A DNA stretch of 64,000 nt from JACKCR01 sp041390305. GTDB taxonomy: Bacteria > Eisenbacteria > RBG-16-71-46 > CAIMUX01. Positions 8,337 to 16,745 of this stretch are shown here, in pieces; the first letter of the stretch is position 1; each line of letters starts with the position of its first letter. The notes beneath the pieces were generated by a model. It ran no database searches. It was given only the letters and a program-made list of their open reading frames with translations, and was not told the origin of the DNA. The DNA lies in the NCBI GenBank assembly GCA_041390305.1, contig JAWKQE010000002.1, positions 124,001 to 188,000 of the forward strand, in the 5' to 3' direction. A program made the translations under genes and the position numbers.

Positions 8337-9647
8337 ATGCTGCATGCCCGCCACATCCACACATCCCTGTTCGCGTGCCTCGCTGTGGCCACCAGCGTGA
8401 GCCTTCCGGCACTGGCTGGCTTCGCCGATGCCATCGCCGCCAACGATCTCTGCCCTTTGAGCGACGAGTTCGACGACGCCACGACGCTCCCCAACTGGAC
8501 CCGCATCCACGAGCACGAGGAGTGGTTCGCCGATCAGCTCGAGGTGTTCGACATCGATGGAACGATTCCCGGCCAGATGACGCTCATGCCGCACACCGTC
8601 GTCTGGTACCAGGACTACCGAGGCCCGCTCGTCTTCAAGGAAGTGACGGGCGACGCGGCCATCACCGGGTTCGTCACCGTGACCGGGCGTGACGGTGTCT
8701 CCGTACCGTCCTCGGACTACTCCCTGGGTGGGATCCTCGTGCGCGAGCCACGGAGCGTCACTCCCGGCACGTGGGCCCCGGGTGGGGAGAACTACGTCTT
8801 CCTCTCCATCGGCTACGGGCAGGTGAGTCCACGTGCGTTCCAGTTCGAGGTGAAGACGACGATCGACAGTGTCTCGAACCTCGAGCTGTCTCCCGCCGCG
8901 GGTGCGTCCGCCCAGATCCAGACGGCACGTGTCGGCGAGTACGTCATCGCGCTGATCCGGGAAGCACCCGGGGACTGGCGCGTACACCGTCGCTACCACC
9001 GGCCGGACTTCGGACCGACGCTCCAGGTCGGCGCCGTCAGCTACACGGACTGGCCGAAGTGCTCGACGTTCGAGCCGTTCCACCACAACTCCGTCACGAT
9101 CGAGCCGGGAATGGACGGCGACCCGAGCCCCGGCACACCGTTCGAACCCGACGCCCTGGCGCGGTTCGACTACCTCCGCTTCCAGCGGATCGAACTGCCC
9201 GCCCACCTCGAGGGCTTGGACCTCACGGACCCCGTTGCCGTGCCGGACGTGGAGCTGCTCGCGTTTCTTGGAGAGAATGCGCTTCCTCCCGAGCACGAGG
9301 ACTGCGATGTCGCGGACGTCTCGGAGCCGCCGTACGTGACCGGGGTCGGCAGTCGCGGCAGCCTGGGGGAGATGCGGTTGTCGCGGAATCCCGTCGTCGG
9401 GTCTGCAGAGGTCGAGTTGACCCTGCATGAGTCGGGCCGGCTCGCCGTCGAGCTGATCGACCCGAGTGGGCGCCGGGTCGCGCGCGTGTTCTCTGGATTC
9501 GTGGGGTCCGGGGAACAGCTGATCCGGGTGGACGTGGATGGAGCTGGGGTGGATCTTGGGTCTGGGGTCTACTTCCTCCGGGCTACCCTGACGGCTGGTG
9601 GCACCGGTCTGGGGACGTCCCAGGCCCGCATCGTCGTCGCCCGGTAA
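8337..9647 (+). CDS. Exported concanavalin-like (DUF1349-like) protein with FlgD-like sorting domain
   Basis: GGGAGGAGG at 8322-8330 precedes ATG 8337 by six bases; a GTG at 8334 is a possible alternative. The product has 436 residues with a signal peptide (LFACLAVATSVSLPALA). The body reads like a lectin-type jelly roll of the DUF1349 kind: DEFDDATTLPNWTRIHEHEE, then FVTVTGRDG, YSLGGILVREPR, ENYVFLSIGYG and RVGEYVIALIREAPGDWRVHRRY. Such folds often bind carbohydrate, but no ligand can be assigned. The last 85 residues form a FlgD-like sorting domain (LSRNPVVGSAEVELTLHESG, then GSGVYFLRATL, ending QARIVVAR). Transcribed alone between two intergenic gaps. Confidence 0.8.
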   Translation: MLHARHIHTSLFACLAVATSVSLPALAGFADAIAANDLCPLSDEFDDATTLPNWTRIHEHEEWFADQLEVFDIDGTIPGQMTLMPHTVVWYQDYRGPLVFKEVTGDAAITGFVTVTGRDGVSVPSSDYSLGGILVREPRSVTPGTWAPGGENYVFLSIGYGQVSPRAFQFEVKTTIDSVSNLELSPAAGASAQIQTARVGEYVIALIREAPGDWRVHRRYHRPDFGPTLQVGAVSYTDWPKCSTFEPFHHNSVTIEPGMDGDPSPGTPFEPDALARFDYLRFQRIELPAHLEGLDLTDPVAVPDVELLAFLGENALPPEHEDCDVADVSEPPYVTGVGSRGSLGEMRLSRNPVVGSAEVELTLHESGRLAVELIDPSGRRVARVFSGFVGSGEQLIRVDVDGAGVDLGSGVYFLRATLTAGGTGLGTSQARIVVAR

Positions 9648-9834
9648 CGTCCCCCTTGTGGCCCGAGGGTTGTGGCCGGAAGATTGCGGACGGCTGACGC
9701 GGAAGTGACTCCCATGAAGGCAACCTCTGCTGCGAACGGGGGCGCATCGGGCTCCGTCCGCTCGGAGGCGCTCTATGTCGATGATTTGAAGTCGATTACG
9801 GCTTCGTCACCCCCAATCATCCGGCCACCACATA

Positions 9835-9864
9835 TTTTGACTAAGTCGAAAAAAGCCTTAACTC
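9835..9864 (+). promoter_or_regulatory. Candidate katG promoter/operator
   Basis: A local AT-rich patch upstream of the catalase-peroxidase gene holds TTGACT (9837-9842) and an imperfect palindrome TTTTGACTAAGTCGAAAA. The possible -10 elements (TTAACT at 9858) are weak matches and closely spaced. A peroxide-responsive repressor site is possible, but this is inference. Confidence 0.25.
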
Positions 9865-9924
9865 GTCGCCTCGCCTGAGGCAAACTCCGCTCCGAAGTAC
9901 CGACAGCACACGGAGGAGGTAGTG

Positions 9925-12117
9925 ATGTCCCCTGAATCCCAGTGTCCGTTCACGGGTGCCCAGACGCAGGCCCGTGCCGGCGCCAAGACCAACGCTCAGT
10001 GGTGGCCGAATCAGCTCAACCTCGGGATGCTGCATCAGCATTCCGAGCGGTCGAACCCGATGGACGACGGCTTCGACTATCGCGAAGAGTTCAAGACCCT
10101 GGACCTCGACGCGGTCATGAAGGACCTCAACGCCCTGATGACCGACTCGCAGGACTGGTGGCCCGCCGACTACGGCCACTACGGTCCCTTCTTCATCCGG
10201 ATGGCCTGGCACGCCGCCGGTACGTACCGGATCCAGGATGGTCGCGGTGGTGCGGGAAGTGGTGCGCAGCGCTTCGCTCCCGAGAACAGCTGGCCGGACA
10301 ACGGCAACCTCGACAAGGCGCGTCGCCTGCTCTGGCCGGTGAAGCAGAAGTACGGCCGCAAGCTCTCCTGGGCCGACCTCTTCATCCTCGCGGGCAACGC
10401 CGCTCTCGAGTCGATGGGCTTCAAGACGTTCGGTTTCGGCGGTGGTCGGGAAGACATCTGGGAGCCGGAGCAGGACATCAACTGGGGAACGGAGGCCGAG
10501 TGGCTCGGCGACGAGCGCTACAGCGGTGACCGCGAGCTCGCGAATCCTCTCGCCGCCGTCCAGATGGGGCTCATCTACGTGAACCCGGAAGGCCCGAACG
10601 GCAACCCGGATCCGGTTGCGTCGGGACGTGACGTGCGTGAGACGTTCGCCCGCATGGCCATGAACGACGAAGAGACCGTTGCGCTCACCGCGGGTGGTCA
10701 CACGTTTGGGAAGTGTCACGGTGCCGGGGATGCGGCGCTCGTCGGCGCGGAGCCGGAAGGTGCGACCATCGAAGAGCAGGGGCTCGGCTGGACCAGCAAG
10801 TTCGAGTCCGGTGTCGGTGTGCATGCGATCACGAGCGGACTCGAAGGTGCGTGGACGCCGACTCCGACGAAGTGGGACATGAGTTACTTCGAGACGCTCT
10901 TCGGATACGACTGGGAGCTCACCAAGAGCCCGGCCGGCGCGAACCAGTGGAAGCCGAAGGGGAAGTCCGGTGACGGCACGGTTCCCGACGCCCACGATCC
11001 CAAGAAGAAGCACGCGCCGATGATGACCACGGCCGACATGTCGATGCGCATGGATCCGGCCTACGAGAAGATCTCCCGCCGCTTCATGGCGAACCCGGAC
11101 GAGTTCGCCGATGCCTTCGCTCGTGCGTGGTTCAAGTTGACGCACCGCGACATGGGTCCGCGTTCGCGCTATCTCGGCTCGCTCGTGCCGAAGGAAGAGC
11201 TCATCTGGCAGGATCCCGTTCCTGCGGTGAACCATCCCCTCGTCGACGATCACGACATCGCGACGCTGAAGGAGAAGATCCTCGCGTCCGGTCTCACCGT
11301 GCCGCAGCTCGTTCGGACGGCCTGGGCGTCCGTTTCCACCTTCCGTGGCAGCGACAAGCGTGGTGGCGGCAATGGTGCGCGCATCCGTCTCGCTCCGCAG
11401 AAGGATTGGGAAGTGAACCAGCCGAAGGAGCTGGCGAAGGTGCTCTCGAAGCTGGAGGAGATCCAGAAGGAGTTCAACAAGTCCCAGTCCGGCGGCAAGA
11501 AGATCTCCATGGCGGACCTCATCGTCCTCGGCGGCTGCGTGGGCGTGCAGGCCGCGGCGAAGGCGGGTGGGCACAACGTGGCCGTTCCGTTCTTCCCGGG
11601 CCGGACCGACACGACCCAGGAGATGACGGACGTCGAATCGTTTGCCGTGCTGGAGCCCGTCGCGGACGGATTCCGGAACTATGTGAAGAAGGGCAACGAG
11701 GAATACGTGGCGGAGTCGCTCATCGACAAGGCCCAGCTCCTCACGCTCACGGCTCCGGAGATGACCGTGCTCGTCGGTGGACTCCGTGCGCTCGATGCGA
11801 ACTACGACGGATCGAAGCACGGCGTGCTCACGAAGCGTCCGGGTACGCTCACGAACGACTTCTTCGTCAACCTGCTCGACATGGGAACGAAGTGGACGCG
11901 CTCCGCGAAGGACAAGAACGTTCTCGAGGGCAAGGACCGGAAGACCGGCGAGGTGAAGTGGACGGGAACGGTCGCCGACCTCGTGTTCGGTTCGAACTCG
12001 CAGCTCCGCTCGCTCGCCGAGGTCTACGCGACGAGTGACTCCAAGGCGAAGTTCATCCGCGACTTCGTGGCGGCGTGGAACAAGGTGATGAATCTCGACC
12101 GGTTCGATCTCGACTGA
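9925..12117 (+). CDS. katG: Catalase-peroxidase KatG
   Basis: This 730-residue protein has the length and both halves typical of bacterial catalase-peroxidases, which break down hydrogen peroxide using heme. The distal site is clear: Arg92, Trp95 and His96 in FFIRMAWHAAGTYR. The proximal heme His is in TAGGHTFGKCHG. The residues that form the Met-Tyr-Trp crosslink are present: Trp95, the Tyr in GLIYVNPEGPNG and the Met in ETFARMAMNDEE. No signal peptide, so cytoplasmic. GGAGGAGG at 9912-9919 sits five bases before ATG 9925; a GTG three bases earlier is less likely. No regulator gene is adjacent. The gene stands alone, followed by 8-bp repeats and a strong hairpin. Confidence 0.97.
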   Translation: MSPESQCPFTGAQTQARAGAKTNAQWWPNQLNLGMLHQHSERSNPMDDGFDYREEFKTLDLDAVMKDLNALMTDSQDWWPADYGHYGPFFIRMAWHAAGTYRIQDGRGGAGSGAQRFAPENSWPDNGNLDKARRLLWPVKQKYGRKLSWADLFILAGNAALESMGFKTFGFGGGREDIWEPEQDINWGTEAEWLGDERYSGDRELANPLAAVQMGLIYVNPEGPNGNPDPVASGRDVRETFARMAMNDEETVALTAGGHTFGKCHGAGDAALVGAEPEGATIEEQGLGWTSKFESGVGVHAITSGLEGAWTPTPTKWDMSYFETLFGYDWELTKSPAGANQWKPKGKSGDGTVPDAHDPKKKHAPMMTTADMSMRMDPAYEKISRRFMANPDEFADAFARAWFKLTHRDMGPRSRYLGSLVPKEELIWQDPVPAVNHPLVDDHDIATLKEKILASGLTVPQLVRTAWASVSTFRGSDKRGGGNGARIRLAPQKDWEVNQPKELAKVLSKLEEIQKEFNKSQSGGKKISMADLIVLGGCVGVQAAAKAGGHNVAVPFFPGRTDTTQEMTDVESFAVLEPVADGFRNYVKKGNEEYVAESLIDKAQLLTLTAPEMTVLVGGLRALDANYDGSKHGVLTKRPGTLTNDFFVNLLDMGTKWTRSAKDKNVLEGKDRKTGEVKWTGTVADLVFGSNSQLRSLAEVYATSDSKAKFIRDFVAAWNKVMNLDRFDLD

Positions 12118-12140
12118 TAGGGCGGGTCGAATCGGTTCGA

Positions 12141-12172
12141 TGATGCGATGATGCGATGATGCGGTGATGCGA
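12141..12172 (+). repeat. Four tandem 8-bp repeats after katG
   Basis: TGATGCGA is repeated four times head to tail (one copy ends GG) starting 24 bases after the katG stop codon. Noncoding. Confidence 0.8.
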
Positions 12173-12233
12173 GGGGGCGAGGCCTGGGAGGGTTTCGCCC
12201 CCTCGATCCGTTCGGGACGAATCGAGGGGGCGA
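12170..12233. terminator. Bidirectional hairpin with a third repeat arm
   Basis: CGAGGGGGCGA at 12170-12180 pairs perfectly with TCGCCCCCTCG at 12195-12205. The first arm is repeated at 12223-12233, so either outer arm could pair with the central one. It lies between the converging katG and pseudouridine synthase genes and probably ends both transcripts; there is no clear U tract. Confidence 0.6.
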
Positions 12234-12254
12234 CTGGGAATCGGCACGTCTCGC

Positions 12255-13181
12255 TCAGCTCGATGTCGGCTTCCTTCGCTGTCCCGCCTTCTCCGGCTTG
12301 GGACCGCGCTGACCGGGACGCGCACGTGGAGGCCTGGGTTCGTCCCTGGTCTCCTTCGCCTCTGCTTCCCGTCCTTCGTTCTTCCGCCTCTCCGCCGCCT
12401 GTGCCTTGCTCCGACTCCGCACCCGCTGCTCCTGCCTCGTCATGAACGAGCGGAAGATCTGCGGCATCTGGCTCTCCCAGCGGATTCGTTCTCCGGTTCG
12501 TGGGTGGTCCAGTTCGAGCACGTGGGCGTGGAGCGCGAGGCGGGTCGGCGGCCAGTGCGGATGGACCTGACCGGGTTTCCCGTAGCGACGATCTCCGAGC
12601 ACCGGATGGCCGGCTTCGGCGAAGTGAACGCGGATCTGATTCCGGCGCCCGGTCTCGAGCTTGACGTCGACGGCGGACATGTCGAGGCCTCGCATGCGAA
12701 CGCGGTAGTGCGTGATCGCCCGCTCTCCCGCGCCGCGCTTCCGTGTGGAGTAGCGGTGGAGCCCGGCGTTCGTAGCCATGAACGTGTCGAACGTCCCCTC
12801 GTCCTTCTCCACCTGTCCCGCGACGAGTGCGAGGTAGATCCGGGTCGCGCTGTGGTCACGGAACTGCGCGCGGAGTCCGTCGGCGGTCTCTGGATCCTTG
12901 GCGAAGACGATGAGTCCGGAGGTGTCCCGATCGAGTCGGTGCACGACTTCGACCGCCCGGGCGCGGACCGGCCTTGTGTCGCGGGAGTAGCGCTCCCGAT
13001 CCCGCCGCGGCGCGCCCCGACGCCGAACTCCGCTGCTCCGAGTGAGGTACCGGTCGAGTAGGTCGACGAGAGTGTCGTCCTCACCCCGGTCGGTCGGCAC
13101 GGTGAGGAGCCGGGTCGACTTGTCGACCACGATCAACCAGCGGTCCTCGTGGACCACGTGGAAACGCTGTTCTCTCCTCAA
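12255..13181 (-). CDS. RluA-family pseudouridine synthase
   Basis: The product is about 308 residues from a TTG at 13181. RluA-type enzymes convert uridine to pseudouridine in rRNA or tRNA. The catalytic Asp lies in VHRLDRDTSGLIVFAKD, and the second family motif GRRNQIRVHFAEAGHPVLGD is intact. There is no S4 domain at the N-terminus, as in short RluA/TruC-like members. The last 70 residues are a lysine- and arginine-rich, probably disordered tail that may hold RNA. The gene converges on katG, and its upstream neighbour is the AraC-type regulator about 110 bases away on the same strand, so the two may be cotranscribed. The target site cannot be told from sequence. Confidence 0.88.
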   Translation of the reverse strand: MRREQRFHVVHEDRWLIVVDKSTRLLTVPTDRGEDDTLVDLLDRYLTRSSGVRRRGAPRRDRERYSRDTRPVRARAVEVVHRLDRDTSGLIVFAKDPETADGLRAQFRDHSATRIYLALVAGQVEKDEGTFDTFMATNAGLHRYSTRKRGAGERAITHYRVRMRGLDMSAVDVKLETGRRNQIRVHFAEAGHPVLGDRRYGKPGQVHPHWPPTRLALHAHVLELDHPRTGERIRWESQMPQIFRSFMTRQEQRVRSRSKAQAAERRKNEGREAEAKETRDEPRPPRARPGQRGPKPEKAGQRRKPTSS

Positions 13182-13290
13182 CGGATCGCCCCCCTGTGCA
13201 TGACCGTCATGGTACAGGGTCGGCAGGGTGGCCGCGATCCATCAAACAAGGCCTGGGTGGGCGCTGCTCCGGTCCGGGATTCGCCCTACT

Positions 13291-14247
13291 CTACCCGTGG
13301 TCTCCCCGGAACCGCTCCGCATACTGCGACGGTGCGACGCCGAACGCTTGTGCGAAGTCCCGTGAGAAGTGGGACGCACTTCGGTATCCAACCCGCTCCC
13401 CGGCTTCGGACGCTCGTGCACCCTCTTCGAGGAGGAGGAGCCGCGCTTCGCGTAGGCGGACGTGCTTCAGGTACTGCATCGGCGTCACGCGGGCGACGTC
13501 GCGGAACCGATGCGCGAAGTGGGACGGGCTCATCGCCACGGCCTTCGCGACGTCCGGCACGGTCAGTCTCTCCTTGGCGTTCGCTTCCATATAGAGCATC
13601 GCTTCCCGGATCCGGAGTTCGTCGCCGCTGTTGCAGGCGGACTCTCTCAGTCCCGCGGCGGCGTCGGACCGGAGCAGGTGGAAGACGATCTCGCGGAGAA
13701 TCATCGGTCCGAGAACCGACCGTGCCGTGGGATCGTCGAGGGTCCGGAGGAGACGGACGGTGGCGCCCAGGAGGTCCGGATCGGCTTCCGTTACGTAGAC
13801 TTCGCCGAAGTGATTCCTCGTCGTCGTGGCCGCGTGGGGAGGGTCCTCTGCACCTCCCGACAGCTCGATCAACGTCTCTGCCACGAGATTCGGCGGGATG
13901 GCCTGGTACATCGAGAGGTACGGCTTCTTCTGCGATCCACGGGTGATCCAGGTGTCGAAGGAGAGGGACCGAGTCAGCACGAGCACCTGTCCGGGGCCGT
14001 ACTCGAGCTCGGCGTCTCCCACCCGTACCTTCTTGCTACCCTGGACGACGAATGCGAGGGCGAGTGAGTCCGCCTCTCCGCGCCTCGGATCCGTCCGACA
14101 GTCGCTTCGATAGAGCGTGAGCCCGGGGAGCGGAGTGTAGTTCGGGCCGAAGTCGGTGGCGTGACGCTCGATCAGCCCGCGGAGGCGGTCCAGTTCGGTG
14201 ACGCTGCTCGAACCAGCCACGGACTCGTGCTTGGACTTGGGACTCAT
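13291..14247 (-). CDS. AraC-family transcriptional regulator
   Basis: ATG 14247 begins a 318-residue protein; the open frame extends further upstream but has no family similarity there. Residues about 35-190 match the AraC N-terminal regulatory domain found in YqhC-like proteins (GLTLYRSDCRTDPRRGEADS, LVLTRSLSFDTWITRGS). Residues about 215-310 form the two helix-turn-helix units: DVAKAVAMSPSHFAHRFRDV and GERVGYRSASHFSRDFAQAF, with MQYLKHVRLREARLLL between them. It is divergent from an aldo/keto reductase gene. YqhC-type regulators commonly control neighbouring aldehyde reductases, so control of that gene is a reasonable inference. The spacer between them carries a seven-copy tandem repeat. 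Confidence 0.9.
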   Translation of the reverse strand: MSPKSKHESVAGSSSVTELDRLRGLIERHATDFGPNYTPLPGLTLYRSDCRTDPRRGEADSLALAFVVQGSKKVRVGDAELEYGPGQVLVLTRSLSFDTWITRGSQKKPYLSMYQAIPPNLVAETLIELSGGAEDPPHAATTTRNHFGEVYVTEADPDLLGATVRLLRTLDDPTARSVLGPMILREIVFHLLRSDAAAGLRESACNSGDELRIREAMLYMEANAKERLTVPDVAKAVAMSPSHFAHRFRDVARVTPMQYLKHVRLREARLLLLEEGARASEAGERVGYRSASHFSRDFAQAFGVAPSQYAERFRGDHG

Positions 14248-14472
14248 GCGGTCCAGTATACCGACCGGGATCACCACCTCCAGAGGATCCAGAGACGGAT
14301 CAGAGAATCCGGCAAGGAAACCGCAGACTCCTCTGCCGCCGGGCAGCATCGATCCTTGTGGTCGAGGGCCTGTCTCGCGCCGTAGCGACCGACGAGGCGA
14401 CCACCGCGTCCACCGGGTGAGGCGGATCGCTTCGAGCAGGCCCGACAGAGAAGCCACCGGGCTTTGGTTCAT

Positions 14473-14577
14473 GGGCACGAAGCCAGCGGGCACGAAGCCA
14501 GCGGGCACGAAGCCAGCGAGCACGAAGCCAGCGAGCACGAAGCCAACGGGCACGAAGCCAGCGAGCACGAAGCCAAC
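14473..14577 (+). repeat. Seven tandem 15-bp repeats between regulator and aldo/keto reductase
   Basis: The unit GRGCACGAAGCCARC is repeated seven times without gaps (14473-14487 through 14563-14577), ending 21 bases before the reductase start codon. Only the second base of each unit and one near the end vary. The unit length is a multiple of three, so the repeat stays open in the reductase frame and could encode an HEASG-type extension from TTG 14464, but the ribosome site favours ATG 14599. Confidence 0.95.
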
Positions 14578-14598
14578 GAGAAGGAAGGGACGGAATCG

Positions 14599-15585
14599 AT
14601 GATGAAGACGCACAGACTGGGACAGTCCGAACTCCAGGTCAGCCGGATCGGCCTCGGATGCATGGGCATGTCCGATTTCTATGGAGACTCGGACGAGAAG
14701 GAATCGATCCGAGTGATCGACCGGGCCCTCGAACTCGGTATGAACTTCTTCGATACCGCGGACATGTACGGTCCGTTCAAGAACGAGGAGCTCCTGGGAC
14801 GAGCGCTGGCGGGTAAGTGGGATCGGGTCGTGCTCGCCACGAAGTTCGGAGTCCAGCGCGCACCGAGTGGCGAGTTCCTCGGTATGAGCGGGAAGCCGGA
14901 CTACGTGAAGCAGGCGTGTGATGCGAGCCTCGAGCGCCTGGGAGTGGACACGATCGACCTCTACTACCTCCACCGGGTCGACCCGAACACGCCGATCGAA
15001 GACACGGTCGGTGCGATGGCGGAGCTGGTGAAGGAAGGGAAGGTGCGCTACCTCGGTCTCTCCGAGGCTGCCCCGGCGACCCTGCATCGGGCCTGCAAGG
15101 TGCATCCGATCACGGCGCTCCAGACGGAGTACTCTCTCTGGTCCCGCGATCCCGAAGCGGAACTGCTCGCGACCTGCAAGGAGCTCGGAATCGGGTTCGT
15201 CGCGTACAGCCCGCTCGGCCGTGGATTCCTCTCCGGTCGATTCCGCAGCCCGGATGACTTCGACGCGAACGACTGGCGCCGGACGAACCCTCGTTTCATC
15301 GGGGAGAACTTCGCCAAGAATCTCGCCGTCGTTGACAAGGTGAACGAGATCGCGGCGAAGCGTGGCGCGACGGCGTCGCAGCTCGCGCTGGCGTGGCTCG
15401 TCGCCCAGGGGAACGTGACTCCGATTCCGGGAACGCGGAAGGCGGAGCGGCTCGAGGAGAACATCGCGGCAGCCGAGATCGAGCTGACGAAGGAGGAGCT
15501 GGCTGCGATCGACGCCGTGGCGCCCAAGGGGGTGGCGTCTGGACTGCGGTACCCGGAGGCGTCGATGTCCGCGCTCGACGGCTAG
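14599..15585 (+). CDS. Aldo/keto reductase
   Basis: AAGGAAGGGA at 14581-14590 precedes ATG 14599 by eight bases and gives 328 residues, the normal length for the family. These are cytoplasmic NADPH-dependent enzymes that reduce aldehydes and ketones. The catalytic tetrad is visible: Asp and Tyr in FDTADMYGPFKNEELLGRAL, Lys in VLATKFG, and His in YYLHRVDP. The cofactor end is also typical (VAYSPLGRGFLSG and TPIPGTRKAERLEENIAA). It resembles the YajO/AKR11-13 type of sequence. The divergent AraC-type gene on the left is its likely regulator. An in-frame extension through the 15-bp repeats is possible but has no recognisable ribosome site. Confidence 0.93.
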   Translation: MMKTHRLGQSELQVSRIGLGCMGMSDFYGDSDEKESIRVIDRALELGMNFFDTADMYGPFKNEELLGRALAGKWDRVVLATKFGVQRAPSGEFLGMSGKPDYVKQACDASLERLGVDTIDLYYLHRVDPNTPIEDTVGAMAELVKEGKVRYLGLSEAAPATLHRACKVHPITALQTEYSLWSRDPEAELLATCKELGIGFVAYSPLGRGFLSGRFRSPDDFDANDWRRTNPRFIGENFAKNLAVVDKVNEIAAKRGATASQLALAWLVAQGNVTPIPGTRKAERLEENIAAAEIELTKEELAAIDAVAPKGVASGLRYPEASMSALDG

Positions 15586-15842
15586 GGTGGGGGCTTTGGA
15601 CTGTGGGTTGCGGATCGAAGAATGTCCAGCGTGGCTGGGCTGCGGCCGGAACACGCAGGAAAACAATGACTTGGGTTCGCAACGGATCCAACGGCCCACG
15701 ACTGGGATGGTGCCAGATCGGCCGACCGGTCGACGCCCCGTCCGTCTCGAGGGACGGCCCGAGTGGTGTAGACTGTTGTCGGCCGTAGATCTCCGGGTTG
15801 GGGCGAGGGGGCCAAGCTGGGCGCGGAAGTGAGGATGTCGAC

Positions 15843-16703
15843 ATGACGGTGGACGCACCGACGATCTCGGTGGTGATCCCTTGCTACAACGAGTCCGAGA
15901 ACCTGGCCGAACTCCACGACCGGCTCTCGCGCGCGCTTCCGGCGGAAGGAGACGTGAAGGCGGAGTTCATCCTCGTCGACGATGGCTCGACCGACGGCAC
16001 CTCCCGTCTCCTCGACGAGATCGCGGTGCGGGACCCGAGGACGATCATCGTCCACCACGAAGCGCGGTCGGGACAGAGCCGAGCACTCTGGTCGGGGCTG
16101 GATCGCGCCCGTGGCGACTGGGTTGGGCACCTCGACGCCGACCTCCAGAACGATCCGATGGATCTGCCGACGATGCTCGCGTCCGCCGAGCGCGACTTGC
16201 TCGACGCGGTGCTCGGCTATCGGGCGGACCGGCTGGACAACGCGTCCCGCCGTTGGGCGAGCCGGTTTGCGAACACGGTTCGCCGATTCGTCCTTGGAGA
16301 CTCGATCCGTGACATCGGCTGCTCGACGCGGGTCGTCCGCCGGGAAGCGTTGGAAGCGATTCCGCTCGTCCCGAATCTGCATCGCTACTTGCCTGCCCTG
16401 ATCGAGAGCGCTGGATGGAGGTGCATCCAGGTTCCCGTCCACCACCATGAGCGTCGTCACGGAGTGAGCAAGTACAGCAATTGGAAGCGTGGGCTGGAAG
16501 GGCTGCGGGACCTGCCCCGGATGGTGCGTCTCGTGCACGAGCTGAAGCGACGTGGCGGATACAGTGCGGGCAACATCGCGGGTCACGATGCCGGCCACGG
16601 CGGCGGCGACGATGCCGGCCGCAAGAGCAGCCGCAATGCCTCTCCTGCGACGGGTGCCGCGTGCCCGACTCGAGACACCACCGAGGCGCATCCCGCCTCG
16701 TAG
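15843..16703 (+). CDS. GT2 glycosyltransferase, dolichyl-phosphate-mannose synthase/ArnC-like
   Basis: ATG 15843 follows GTGAGGA by nine bases and gives 286 residues. Family 2 enzymes of this kind move a sugar from a nucleotide donor to a polyprenyl phosphate on the inner face of the membrane. Diagnostic motifs are ISVVIPCYNESENLAELHD, ILVDDGSTDGT and the metal-binding HLDADLQNDP, followed by DIGCSTRVVRR and HHERRHGVSKYSNWKRGLEG. It lacks the C-terminal membrane helices of ArnC; the last 35 residues are a Gly/His/Asp-rich tail. The next gene, 42 bases downstream, is a polyprenyl-linked sugar transferase, so the two probably form an operon making and using a lipid-linked sugar. TAGACT at 15769-15774 may be part of the promoter. 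Confidence 0.9.
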   Translation: MTVDAPTISVVIPCYNESENLAELHDRLSRALPAEGDVKAEFILVDDGSTDGTSRLLDEIAVRDPRTIIVHHEARSGQSRALWSGLDRARGDWVGHLDADLQNDPMDLPTMLASAERDLLDAVLGYRADRLDNASRRWASRFANTVRRFVLGDSIRDIGCSTRVVRREALEAIPLVPNLHRYLPALIESAGWRCIQVPVHHHERRHGVSKYSNWKRGLEGLRDLPRMVRLVHELKRRGGYSAGNIAGHDAGHGGGDDAGRKSSRNASPATGAACPTRDTTEAHPAS

Positions 16704-16745
16704 GCGTCTCATGCTTCGGAAGAGGATCGTGCGAACGACCTGAAC

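Noticed and set aside
14473..14577. CRISPR array
   Set aside because: The repeats are head to tail with no spacers and no cas genes lie nearby.
13291..15858. An 855-residue reading of the AraC gene
   Set aside because: The extension upstream of 14247 runs antisense to the aldo/keto reductase and through the tandem repeat. Family similarity begins at ATG 14247.
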